From the NCBI GenBank assembly GCA_021778875.1, contig JAJYBT010000148.1, positions 1 through 6,642 on the forward strand: a stretch of 6,642 bases of DNA. The letters run 5' to 3'. The DNA is from Acidobacteriota bacterium (lineage in GTDB: Bacteria; Acidobacteriota; Terriglobia; Terriglobales; Acidobacteriaceae). This document shows, piece by piece, positions 1 through 5,880 of this stretch. The notes beneath the pieces are model-generated. The model was not told the origin of the DNA and ran no database searches. It saw only the letters and a list, made by a program, of their open reading frames with translations. A program made the translations under genes and the position numbers. The stretch's first letter is position 1, and each line of letters opens with the position of its first letter.

Positions 1-1
1 G

Positions 2-211
2 TTGATGAAAAGCACTGAGCACCGCTCCGCAATGGAACGCGTAATGGAGGGCGGCCTGGGCGGCGGCGGCATAACCGGCGTGTGGGTTCCAGCCTGGTTA
101 AATCGTCGCCTGGTGCGCTGTCCCTCGTGCGCCGGGATGATGGACGGCGAGAAAGCGCAAGGGAAGTGCGCTTGCGGCGCGGCTCTCCCAGACTTGCCTG
201 CCTACTGGTGA
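2..211 (+). CDS. C-terminal part of a zinc-ribbon-like protein (probably 5'-truncated by the window)
   Basis: An open frame enters from the left edge and ends at TGA 209-211, giving 69 visible residues. The first codons are TTG-ATG, but only one base precedes them, so the true start may lie outside the window. The visible part has a charged beginning, a glycine-rich run (GGLGGGG, residues 17-23) and a C-terminal cysteine cluster C40-x2-C43-x12-C56-x-C58-G. That spacing suits a small zinc ribbon (CPSC...CACG), and the chain ends in a tryptophan. I do not recognise the family. It could be the tail of a larger protein or a small stand-alone metal-binding protein. It converges with the small membrane-protein gene on the other strand. 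Both the metal binding and the frame's reality are inferred from the ordered cysteines alone. Confidence 0.35.
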   Translation: MMKSTEHRSAMERVMEGGLGGGGITGVWVPAWLNRRLVRCPSCAGMMDGEKAQGKCACGAALPDLPAYW

Positions 212-362
212 CGATCAGCTCCGCTGCAGCGAGCGTCGGCGCAGTATCAAGCTGCCGCCGAATGCAGGCGGAGCCTCCGATCCGGCAAAGGGTACCAGAG
301 AGTAATTGCCGGTTAGCCGACAATCCACGCAGAGCCAGCCGGACCCGCAAAAAATCGCAAAA
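212..362. other. Short intergenic stretch between convergent genes, nothing recognised
   Basis: About 150 bases separate the zinc-ribbon frame from the converging membrane-protein gene. The open frames that run through it on the + strand have unremarkable, arginine- and serine-rich translations and no recognisable domain. I see no RNA gene or strong promoter. A-rich runs near 349-362 read as T-rich tracts on the - strand and follow the terminator-like hairpin described separately. Confidence 0.4.
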
Positions 363-398
363 GCTCAGCTCGGCAAATTCGTGGTGCCGCTAATGAGC
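363..398 (-). terminator. Terminator-like hairpin overlapping the end of the small membrane-protein gene
   Basis: Two nested inverted repeats share one centre: GCTCA (363-367) with TGAGC (394-398), and CGGCA (371-375) with TGCCG (385-389), around a 9-base loop. Read on the - strand, the hairpin is followed at once by TTTT, GCGA and then TTTTTT. This is a fair intrinsic terminator for the - strand glycosylase/membrane-protein unit. The stop codon (365-367, - strand) lies inside the distal arm, so a terminating ribosome could interfere with folding. The stem is broken by small unpaired stretches, hence moderate confidence. Confidence 0.42.
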
Positions 399-637
399 GA
401 AACGTCAGAGTCGGAGTGGCTCAGGCGCTTCTCAATCCGATTTAACAGCCGTATGACGCTTCCAAGGGCAAACCATAGCAGCGTAGCGATAAGGGAACTC
501 AAGACCATGAGCCAGACACCAGCGTCACTCGCGTTGGTAACCCCCGCCATTACAACGGCAACCACTGGACAGAGGCACCCGACTACGCGTAGCACGATCA
601 CGATAGCCGGCAAGGAAGTTTCTGGTTCCGTGCTCAT
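365..637 (-). CDS. Small two-helix inner-membrane protein, function unknown
   Basis: This is a 90-residue protein with two hydrophobic segments, roughly residues 11-32 and 40-63. They are joined by a short polar turn (TNASDAG) and followed by a basic, coiled-coil-like stretch (RLLNRIEKRL, about 63-72) and a serine-rich tail. The charge pattern suggests a helical hairpin in the cytoplasmic membrane with the basic C-terminus inside. There is no cleavable signal peptide. The start is well supported: an AGGAG lies 8 bases before the ATG at 637. The gene begins 39 bases after the stop of the glycosylase-like gene on the same strand, so the two are probably co-transcribed. I do not recognise a family. 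A membrane anchor or a partner of the upstream protein are possibilities, with no direct evidence for either. Confidence 0.62.
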   Translation of the reverse strand: MSTEPETSLPAIVIVLRVVGCLCPVVAVVMAGVTNASDAGVWLMVLSSLIATLLWFALGSVIRLLNRIEKRLSHSDSDVSLISGTTNLPS

Positions 638-676
638 GGGACTCGCTCCTCTTCTCAGAATGGACTCCCGAAACTC

Positions 677-1435
677 TCAAATCGCTGAACTGCCGCCGGT
701 TCCTTCGGCACCATGCCGGTGATAGTAGTCACAGTGTGGTCGTAAGTAGCAGCTTTCGCAACTTGGATTCGTGGGTCGGCAATAGGATTTCCCGACGCTC
801 CACAGGGGCAGATCGAGGCTCCACGGGTCGGCGTTCAGAGTTCGGGCCAGTTGAATGGCCTTGGCAGCTTCGGAAGCCTTGATTTCTTCACCATAGACAA
901 CGCGACCGAGTACACGCCGGATGTGAAGGTCGGCCTTTACGTCGCCTGAGTCGCCCTTGATCTGATCGCAGTCGCGCAACGCGCCAATGATCATGCGGGA
1001 AATTTGATCGCCTGAACCTAGCGCCCAAAGATGAATGAGTGCCTCGAAAGGGGATTTGTCAGCCCAGATTCTCCGAGCGTCGCCATCGTACCGAGCGCAG
1101 ATGTCGTTTGCTATTGCCCACAGGCGCCTGTAGCCTCTGTGAAACCGGTGCGGCCGACCGAATTCCTCGTATCTCGAATCCCATTGATCTTTTGAGAAGG
1201 AGCTGATCGTCGTCCAGATGTCGTCCGGATCGCCGAGCTTCCTGGCAAGTTCCTCGCCTTTCCGCCACGCTACGTCGGCATCCCATTGCCAATCAAGAAG
1301 ACAACACAGCAGGAATCTATTCGCGACTCCCTTTGGACACGCCGCTCCCTTGAGGTGTGAAATATCGCCCCAGTCGGCCTTACTGCCCCCATTCTCCAAA
1401 AGGAGGGCAGCAATTCTGTCGAGATCGTTCCCCAT
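677..1435 (-). CDS. Divergent HhH-GPD / endonuclease III-like protein with iron-sulfur cluster loop
   Basis: A 252-residue protein resembling the endonuclease III/MutY superfamily, which removes damaged bases from DNA. The C-terminus carries C219-x6-C226-x2-C229-x5-C235, exactly the four-cysteine [4Fe-4S] loop spacing of that family. Just upstream, ADLHIRRVLGRV (168-179) matches the VDTHIxRVxNR segment, so D169 sits where the catalytic aspartate is expected. LLDWQWDAD (46-54) resembles the LLSAQATD segment, with Q50 at the intercalating glutamine. The hairpin GVGRK is replaced by GSGDQ (140-144), so the lysine used for strand cleavage in bifunctional enzymes is glutamine here. This predicts a monofunctional glycosylase or a DNA-binding relative. 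An extra loop of about seven residues lies between the hairpin and D169. A GGAGG precedes the ATG by 9 bases. Lower GC than the neighbouring sulfur-transfer genes hints at acquisition. The superfamily is fairly sure; the substrate is unknown. Confidence 0.72.
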   Translation of the reverse strand: MGNDLDRIAALLLENGGSKADWGDISHLKGAACPKGVANRFLLCCLLDWQWDADVAWRKGEELARKLGDPDDIWTTISSFSKDQWDSRYEEFGRPHRFHRGYRRLWAIANDICARYDGDARRIWADKSPFEALIHLWALGSGDQISRMIIGALRDCDQIKGDSGDVKADLHIRRVLGRVVYGEEIKASEAAKAIQLARTLNADPWSLDLPLWSVGKSYCRPTNPSCESCYLRPHCDYYHRHGAEGTGGSSAI

Positions 1436-1479
1436 GCGAGTGCCCCTCCCCAGCTTCGGCGAACTGAGCGATCAGGAAA

Positions 1480-1497
1480 TCGGAAACGTCGGAAACG
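1480..1497. repeat. Tandem 9-bp repeat at the predicted transcription start of the glycosylase-like gene
   Basis: TCGGAAACG occurs twice in exact tandem (1480-1488 and 1489-1497). A degenerate third copy (TCAGGAAA) lies on the low-coordinate side. The block begins about 5 bases downstream of the -10 box on the - strand, so it covers the expected +1 region. This position suits a repressor site, or it may be a simple short duplication. Confidence 0.5.
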
Positions 1498-1502
1498 GAG
1501 GA

Positions 1503-1531
1503 ATTATAGGCCCTTTTTTCCCCGCCAACAA
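1503..1531 (-). promoter_or_regulatory. Sigma-70-type promoter for the glycosylase-like gene
   Basis: On the - strand a perfect TATAAT (1503-1508) follows TTGTTG (1526-1531) with a 17-base spacer. It lies 67 bases upstream of the ATG at 1435, leaving a leader of about 60 bases. The -35 box matches the consensus only in its first half; the -10 box and spacing are ideal. The rest of the 226-base gap between mnmA and this gene shows no further gene or strong hairpin. Confidence 0.6.
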
Positions 1532-1661
1532 GCCACCGTTGGAACCCAAGTGCGCGATGCGGCCGACCGCCAATCCGGAAGTTACGATTCGGAATGGATG
1601 CAAAGCCAGGCTTCACTCCGGTGCAGAAGTGCTCTCCCGGGCATTGCGGAGTGGGACCGGG

Positions 1662-2777
1662 TCAGACGATCCAGCCGCCGCCCACCACTTCGTCGCCGTC
1701 GTAGAAGACGGCTGATTGGCCGGGCGTGACGGCACGCTGCGGCTCGTCGAAGGTGGCCACGGCCTCGCCGTCGGCTCCCGGCTCTAGCGTGGCCCAGGCC
1801 GGCTCGTGCCGGTGGCGAATCTTGATCTTCACGCGCATCGGCGCAGTCAGCGCGGCAATGCTGATCCAGTTCAGATCGCGGGCGCGCAGCGTGCGGGTGG
1901 CCAGCTCGGCGTCCGCGCCCACCGTCACGCGATGGCTGGCCGGGTCAATCTGCAGCACGTACAGCGGCGACGGCGAAGCGACGCCCAGCCCCTTGCGCTG
2001 GCCCACAGTGAAATTCGAAATGCCCTCGTGCCGCCCCAGCACCTCGCCCGAGGAGGCGACAAGCTCACCCGCCGTCTCCGGCATCCGCTCGCCCTGCTCT
2101 TCCAAATACGCCGTGAGGAACTGCTTGTAGTCGCCGCCGGGAATGAAGCAGATCTCCTGCGAATCGGGCTTTTCGGCCAGCGCCAGCCCCTGCTGCCGCG
2201 CCTGCGCGCGCACCTCGGGCTTGGTCAGCCGGCCCAGCGGGAAGAGCGTGTGCGCCAACTGCTCCTGCGTGAGGCCGAAGAGGAAGTACGTCTGATCCTT
2301 GGCGAGATCCGCAGGGCGCTTCAGGATCCACCGCCCGCGCCGCTCGTCATACTCGTTCACCGCGTAGTGGCCTGTGGCGATGCGGCTTGCGCCGATGCTG
2401 CGCGCGGTCTTCAAAAGCTGGTCAAACTTCAGGTGGTTGTTGCAGAGCGAGCAGGGAATCGGCGTGCGCCCCGCCAGGTACTCGCGCACAAAGGGCCGGA
2501 CAACATCCTGCTCAAAGCGCTCTTCCTGCTTCACAACGTAGTAGGGAATCCCCAGATGCTCCGCCACGCGCCGCGCGTCATACACATCGTCCAGCGAGCA
2601 GCAGCGCCCGGCCTTCGGCGCCTCGGGAATGCCGTGCCGCCCGGCCAGCCGCGTCTGATCCCAGAGCTGCAGGGTCAGCCCCACCACCTGGCCGCCGCTC
2701 TGCGCGAGCATCGCAGCAACCGTCGAGGAGTCCACCCCTCCGGACATGGCTACGGCAATCGTGTTCTGCTCAGGCAT
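1662..2777 (-). CDS. mnmA: tRNA-uridine 2-sulfurtransferase (tRNA-specific 2-thiouridylase) MnmA
   Basis: A 371-residue cytoplasmic enzyme of normal family length. It activates U34 of tRNA-Lys, -Glu and -Gln with ATP and replaces its 2-oxygen with sulfur delivered as a persulfide. The N-terminal PP-loop ATPase motif SGGVDSS is at residues 12-18, ATGHYA at 134-139 and LCNNHLKF at 111-118. C112 is the nucleophile and C210 in DSQEICFIPGGDY is the persulfide-carrying cysteine. Both match the paired cysteines of known MnmA enzymes. The FTVGQRKGLG stretch (256-265) belongs to the central domain, and a beta-barrel-like C-terminus follows. CC at 59-60 in GRCCSLDDVYDA is an additional cysteine pair. 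The ATG at 2777 has a GAAGAG four bases upstream. The gene follows the cysteine desulfurase by 50 bases, which fits direct sulfur hand-over. Identification is confident. Confidence 0.96.
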   Translation of the reverse strand: MPEQNTIAVAMSGGVDSSTVAAMLAQSGGQVVGLTLQLWDQTRLAGRHGIPEAPKAGRCCSLDDVYDARRVAEHLGIPYYVVKQEERFEQDVVRPFVREYLAGRTPIPCSLCNNHLKFDQLLKTARSIGASRIATGHYAVNEYDERRGRWILKRPADLAKDQTYFLFGLTQEQLAHTLFPLGRLTKPEVRAQARQQGLALAEKPDSQEICFIPGGDYKQFLTAYLEEQGERMPETAGELVASSGEVLGRHEGISNFTVGQRKGLGVASPSPLYVLQIDPASHRVTVGADAELATRTLRARDLNWISIAALTAPMRVKIKIRHRHEPAWATLEPGADGEAVATFDEPQRAVTPGQSAVFYDGDEVVGGGWIV

Positions 2778-2827
2778 CGTGCTCTTCTTTTAGATGAATC
2801 CCGTATCGAAACTGCTGAAAATTCCGG

Positions 2828-4021
2828 TTAGCCCAGCGTTCCCGCCGCCACGGGCGAAATGGCCCGCAATCGCTCCACGGCCTCCGTCACAACCCGCAGC
2901 ACGCGGTCCACATCGGCATCGGTAGCGGTCTTCAGCAGGCTGAAGCGCAGGCTGGCGCGCGCCCGGTTCTTGTTGAGCCCCATGGCCAGCAGCACGTGGC
3001 TCGGCTCCGTGGCGCCGGAGTGGCACGCCGACCCGCCTGAAACCGCCACGCCCTTCAGGTCCAGCGCGATGACCAACGCCTCGCCCTCAAGCTGGTCAAA
3101 CCAGATGTTCGTCGTGTTGGCCGCGCGCGCAACCGGCTTGCCGTCCTCGCCTGCGCCATTCAGCCCCGTGCCCGGCATCTTCAGAATCTCCGCTTCCAGC
3201 CGGTCGCGCAGCCGCGCTACGCGATCCAATGTGCCGTCTTCCAGGCTCTCCATGGCCAGCTGGGCGGCCTTGGCCAGCCCCACAATGCCGGCCACATTCT
3301 CCGTGCCCGCGCGACGGCGGCGCTCATGGCTTCCGCCCACCAGCAGGCTTTCCACCGGCGTCCCGCGGCGCACAAACATCGCTCCCACGCCCTTGGGCGC
3401 GTGCATCTTGTGTCCGCTGATGCTCAGTAGATGGCAGCCAATCCGCCGGACATCCAGCGGAATCTTGCCCGCGCCCTGCACGGCGTCAATATGGAAGTAC
3501 GCGCCCGCCTCGGCGGCAATTCTGCCAATGGCCTCAACCGGTTGCAAGACTCCCGTCTCGTTGTTGGCCAGCATCACGCTGATCAGCCGGGTCTCTGGCC
3601 GCAGCGCGCGGCGAATCTCTTCCGGGTCCATCAGCCCGCTCACCAGCGGAGCCACATACGTCACCTCAACGCCCCGCGCAGCCAGCCGCTGGGCCGCCTG
3701 CAGCACCGCCGAGTGCTCAATCGCCGTGGTAATCAGGTGGTCGCCGGGACGCAGCAGCCCAAACAGAGCCGTGTTGTCCCCCTCCGTGCCACCGGAGTTG
3801 AACACCACCTCTGCGTCGTGGCAGTGGAAGAACTCCGCCATCGTCTCCCGTGCGCGATCAATCGCGGTCCTTGCCCGCTGGCCTTCCATGTGGATCGAGG
3901 AGGCGTTTCCAAAGTGTTCAATCCAATAGGGATGCATCGCCTGCACCACCTCGGGCAGCAGAGGCGTGGTGGCATTGCCATCCATGTAGACGCGAACCGG
4001 CTGCCAGGACCCATGCGCCAT
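2828..4021 (-). CDS. Cysteine desulfurase, NifS/IscS type (PLP-dependent)
   Basis: A 397-residue aminotransferase-fold (class V) enzyme that converts cysteine to alanine and holds the sulfur as a protein persulfide. The start region reads VYMDGNATTPL (11-21), the family opening. H103 in IEHSAV stacks on the cofactor. D179 and Q182 in HIDAVQ contact PLP, and K205 in SISGHKMHAPKG forms the Schiff base. C333 in SGGSACHSGATEPSHVL is the persulfide cysteine on the loop typical of group I enzymes. The frame is open upstream to an ATG at 4141, but ATG 4021 is preferred. It has GGGGAG 8 bases upstream and gives the normal family N-terminus, and 4141 falls in the predicted -10 box. The gene leads a two-gene unit with mnmA, so it probably feeds tRNA thiolation, as YrvO does beside MnmA in Bacillus. 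No scaffold or other Fe-S assembly gene is adjacent. Whether it also serves Fe-S clusters cannot be judged here. Confidence 0.94.
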   Translation of the reverse strand: MAHGSWQPVRVYMDGNATTPLLPEVVQAMHPYWIEHFGNASSIHMEGQRARTAIDRARETMAEFFHCHDAEVVFNSGGTEGDNTALFGLLRPGDHLITTAIEHSAVLQAAQRLAARGVEVTYVAPLVSGLMDPEEIRRALRPETRLISVMLANNETGVLQPVEAIGRIAAEAGAYFHIDAVQGAGKIPLDVRRIGCHLLSISGHKMHAPKGVGAMFVRRGTPVESLLVGGSHERRRRAGTENVAGIVGLAKAAQLAMESLEDGTLDRVARLRDRLEAEILKMPGTGLNGAGEDGKPVARAANTTNIWFDQLEGEALVIALDLKGVAVSGGSACHSGATEPSHVLLAMGLNKNRARASLRFSLLKTATDADVDRVLRVVTEAVERLRAISPVAAGTLG

Positions 4022-4029
4022 ATCGATAA

Positions 4030-4035
4030 CTCCCC
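4030..4035 (-). promoter_or_regulatory. Ribosome binding site deciding the cysteine desulfurase start
   Basis: GGGGAG on the - strand lies 8 bases before ATG 4021. The longer possible start at ATG 4141 would add 40 residues, rich in arginine, that have no counterpart in the family. Confidence 0.6.
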
Positions 4036-4136
4036 ATCTTCGAGGGTACCACGACCCCTGATTGCGAAGCCCCGGCCGCCTGACCGCCGATGTTGGCAAG
4101 TGCTTGCAGGTTGCCTGACCGGATCCATCTCGCGGC

Positions 4137-4164
4137 ATCATCGGGCCTGATACTTTGGTGTCAA
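4137..4164 (-). promoter_or_regulatory. Promoter for the desulfurase-mnmA unit
   Basis: A perfect TTGACA -35 box (4159-4164 on the - strand) is followed after 16 bases by GATGAT (4137-4142), a four-of-six match to the -10 consensus. Transcription would start near 4130 and leave a leader of about 110 bases before ATG 4021. This is one side of a 240-base divergent promoter region shared with the NusG-like gene. Confidence 0.5.
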
Positions 4165-4193
4165 CGTATTTTTACCGCAATCCGTGGGCAGGC

Positions 4194-4202
4194 TGGTATA
4201 TT
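4194..4202 (+). promoter_or_regulatory. Extended -10 promoter for the NusG-like gene
   Basis: TGG followed by TATATT (4197-4202) gives a TGn-extended -10 box with five of six consensus bases. No good -35 box stands at the right distance, which is common for extended -10 promoters. The predicted start near 4209 sits directly before the small hairpin at 4212-4227, and about 50 bases before the first possible start codon. Confidence 0.4.
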
Positions 4203-4211
4203 GAGGACGCA

Positions 4212-4227
4212 GGAGCTACCCCGCTCC
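4212..4227 (+). other. Small hairpin at the 5' end of the NusG-like transcript
   Basis: GGAGC (4212-4216) pairs with GCTCC (4223-4227) around a six-base TACCCC loop. It would form the very beginning of the message predicted from the extended -10 box. It could stabilise the transcript or act as a pause signal; there is no run of T for termination. Confidence 0.3.
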
Positions 4228-4261
4228 GGTTCGGCACATATCGCTCAATGGATGGAAGCGC

Positions 4262-4990
4262 TTGCTTTCATTCGCATCTTCAACTCGCCCGCGAAATGGC
4301 GCGCCGCAGTCGGCCAGCCACGAGCGGGAAGACTTTGATCTAAGTGAGGATGGCGAAGCCTTGCAAAAAATCGAACGCGCAATTTTCCCCGATGCGTCCA
4401 CTTCTTTGCCGCCAGGCTCGTCTAAAGCCTCCACTTCGACCCGCTGGTACGCGGTATACACTACCAGCCGGCATGAGAAGCGGGTGGCTCTGCACTTCAG
4501 CCAGCGAGCGATTGAGCATTACCTTCCGCTCTATCGCGCCGAGCGCAAGTGGCGCAACGGGTTGCGGGTCACGCTCGATCTTCCGCTCTTTCCCTGTTAC
4601 ATCTTTGCGCGCATTCCCCTGTCGGAGCGCGTGCGCGTGCTCAGTGTGCCTGGCGCGCTGGCGGTTGTTGGCAGTGCGGGGCGCGACCCTGTGCCGCTGC
4701 CGGATACCGACATTGATGCGCTGCGCCGGGGGCTCGAGGAGCAGTTGATTGAACCGCATCCTCGCCTGATCGCCGGCCAGCAGGTCCGCATCCTCTCCGG
4801 CACGTTTGCCGGCATGGAGGGCGTCGTGCTCAGAAGAAAAGGCGCCTGCCGCGTGGTCATCACGCTCAGGCAGATCATGCAGAGCATCGCGGTGGAAGTG
4901 GACGAATCGAACCTGGAGCTGCTGGAAGACCGCAGCGTGGTCAGCCGCATGTCCGGCCTGGGCGCGGACATCTGCCTGCAGAGCGCCTGA
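4262..4990 (+). CDS. NusG/RfaH/UpxY-like transcription elongation factor of a polysaccharide locus
   Basis: A specialised NusG paralogue, expected to bind RNA polymerase and help it read through a long operon. The NGN domain starts at W59 with WYAVYTTSRHEKRVA and runs to about residue 165; it includes YLPLYRAERKW and LPLFPCYIFARIPL. The C-terminal KOW-like part has GQQVRILSGTFAGMEGVVLRRKG (about 178-200). With the TTG at 4262 the protein has 242 residues, including 58 polar residues before the NGN domain. No ATG lies between the upstream stop (4202-4204) and the domain. Another in-frame TTG at 4361 would give 209 residues, closer to the family length. Neither start has a convincing ribosome site, so the start is uncertain. 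The gene heads a run with a TetR regulator and UDP-glucose dehydrogenase, as UpxY- and RfaH-type factors often do at surface-polysaccharide loci. The family is sure; the target operon is inferred. Confidence 0.85.
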   Translation: MLSFASSTRPRNGAPQSASHEREDFDLSEDGEALQKIERAIFPDASTSLPPGSSKASTSTRWYAVYTTSRHEKRVALHFSQRAIEHYLPLYRAERKWRNGLRVTLDLPLFPCYIFARIPLSERVRVLSVPGALAVVGSAGRDPVPLPDTDIDALRRGLEEQLIEPHPRLIAGQQVRILSGTFAGMEGVVLRRKGACRVVITLRQIMQSIAVEVDESNLELLEDRSVVSRMSGLGADICLQSA

Positions 4991-5205
4991 CGGCAACACG
5001 GCATTTTCTCTTCAGCCGCTTAGGCTCCCTGCACGATCCATGCGGAGCGCCGCCTCAGGACTCTGTTTCCAGGAATCATGAATAATCGCCGTTCCACGCC
5101 GCTTGCCTTGCGCAACCGCTGCGGCGCGCGCCGGCCAGGTCAAATCCCGAGCGCAACAAAAAACCTAAACCCCTGACGCCCTGGGGCAATCGGCAGGAAA
5201 AATCT
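4991..5205. other. Intergenic region before the TetR gene
   Basis: These 215 bases hold no recognised gene. An 8-bp perfect palindrome TTGCGCAA (5108-5115) and a weak CCCC/GGGG pairing (about 5170-5187) are visible. AATAAT at 5081-5086 could be a -10 box, with only a poor AGGACT 18 bases upstream. I see no intrinsic terminator after the NusG-like gene, so read-through into the TetR gene is plausible. Confidence 0.4.
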
Positions 5206-5796
5206 ATGGCTGAAACTCCTGGAATAGCACGAAGCAGCACGGAAGAACGCATCCTGAAAACGGCTGCGGCCCTCTTTGCAAAGTTTGGATACAACGGCGT
5301 CAGCACCCGCGAAATAGCGGCGGCTGCTGCCGTCAACGAGGTCACAATCTACCGCCACTATCCGCGCAAGCGCGATCTCTATCTCGCCGTGCTGAGCGCC
5401 GAGCTCAAGCGCGTGCATCTCAGAGGAGAATTGCTCACGCGCCTGGCGGAAGCCGAGAGCGCGCGCGGCGCGGTGGCTTGCGCCTTCGAGCTGATCTCCA
5501 CCACGCTGCTCCAGCAGCCTCAACTGCTGCGGCTGTTAAGCTTCAGCGCGCTTGAGCTGAGCTCAGAGCTCGACCCCCTGCTGCGCCGCCACCTCGGCGA
5601 GCAGGTTGAGGTGATCGCCCGCTATCTTGAGCCGTGGGTCGAGCGTGGAGAGGTGCGCAGCGCCAGCGCCAAGACGCTGGTTCTTACACTGATTGCCATT
5701 GTCCTGGGGCGTGGCCCTCTTGGCCGCCTCTTTGCCGGCAGCGATGCAAGCCTCAATGACCTGTTTGAAGCCTATTCCGAGCTGAGTCTTGCCTGA
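5206..5796 (+). CDS. TetR/AcrR-family transcriptional regulator
   Basis: A 196-residue repressor of usual TetR length. The N-terminal DNA-binding domain spans about residues 12-60. It runs from ERILKTAAALFAKFGYNGVS (14-33) into the helix-turn-helix TREIAAAAAVNEVTIYRHYP (34-53) and then KRDLYLAVL, the classic TetR signature. The remainder (about 65-196) is helical and variable, as expected for the ligand-binding and dimer domain; no ligand can be read from it. The ATG at 5206 has AGGA seven bases upstream. The gene lies between the NusG-like factor and the UDP-glucose dehydrogenase on the same strand. A role in controlling that locus is plausible, and the inverted repeat at 5831-5862 is a possible operator. 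Regulation of itself or of distant genes is equally open. Confidence 0.9.
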   Translation: MAETPGIARSSTEERILKTAAALFAKFGYNGVSTREIAAAAAVNEVTIYRHYPRKRDLYLAVLSAELKRVHLRGELLTRLAEAESARGAVACAFELISTTLLQQPQLLRLLSFSALELSSELDPLLRRHLGEQVEVIARYLEPWVERGEVRSASAKTLVLTLIAIVLGRGPLGRLFAGSDASLNDLFEAYSELSLA

Positions 5797-5830
5797 ATCG
5801 CGCGCCGCCTGCCGGGTGGCAGCCAGAACA

Positions 5831-5862
5831 ATTACTGCGCAGCTCTCCACGCGCGCGGTAAT
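5831..5862. promoter_or_regulatory. 32-bp inverted repeat before the UDP-glucose dehydrogenase gene (candidate operator or mRNA hairpin)
   Basis: ATTACTGCGC (5831-5840) and GCGCGGTAAT (5853-5862) are inverted copies with nine of ten positions complementary; the tenth would be a G-U pair in RNA. The arms are separated by 12 bases and their centres by 22 bp, about two helical turns. The element ends 8 bases before the GAGG ribosome site of the dehydrogenase gene. It could be a dimer-binding operator or a leader hairpin. No convincing promoter is visible between it and the start codon. Confidence 0.4.
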
Positions 5863-5880
5863 AACCATAAAGAGGATTCG

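Noticed and set aside
1635..1661. CCCGG/CCGGG pairing after the mnmA stop as a terminator
   Set aside because: Only five base pairs, a 16-base loop and no T run on the - strand.
1806..2831. Long open frame on the + strand across mnmA (341 codons)
   Set aside because: It is antisense to a gene with all MnmA motifs. The translation is low-complexity (arginine, alanine, leucine), which is typical of the opposite strand of GC-rich genes.
2859..3929. Long open frame on the + strand across the cysteine desulfurase (356 codons)
   Set aside because: Shadow of a confident gene; serine-, alanine- and arginine-rich with no recognisable domain.
4019..4141. N-terminal extension of the desulfurase from ATG 4141
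   Set aside because: The added 40 residues do not resemble the family, ATG 4021 has a good ribosome site, and 4141 lies in the predicted -10 box.
4212..4227. GGGGTAGC on the - strand, reminiscent of the GGTAGC core of ops/JUMPstart elements used by RfaH
   Set aside because: It is on the wrong strand for the NusG-like locus and lies upstream of the predicted - strand transcription start. The match is short and is part of a simple hairpin.
4155..4343. Small + strand open frame of 62 codons before the NusG-like gene, with an ATG at 4248
   Set aside because: It starts with GTG upstream of the predicted promoter, has no recognisable motif, and overlaps the NusG-like frame.
5078..5176. Possible 32-codon basic leader peptide (ATG 5078, AGGA just upstream) before the TetR gene
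   Set aside because: The ribosome site is only three bases from the ATG and the peptide has no recognisable motif. It could be chance in this stretch; only conservation would rescue it.
5809..5822. CTGCC/GGCAG hairpin after the TetR gene
   Set aside because: Short five-pair stem with no following T run, so not supported as a terminator.
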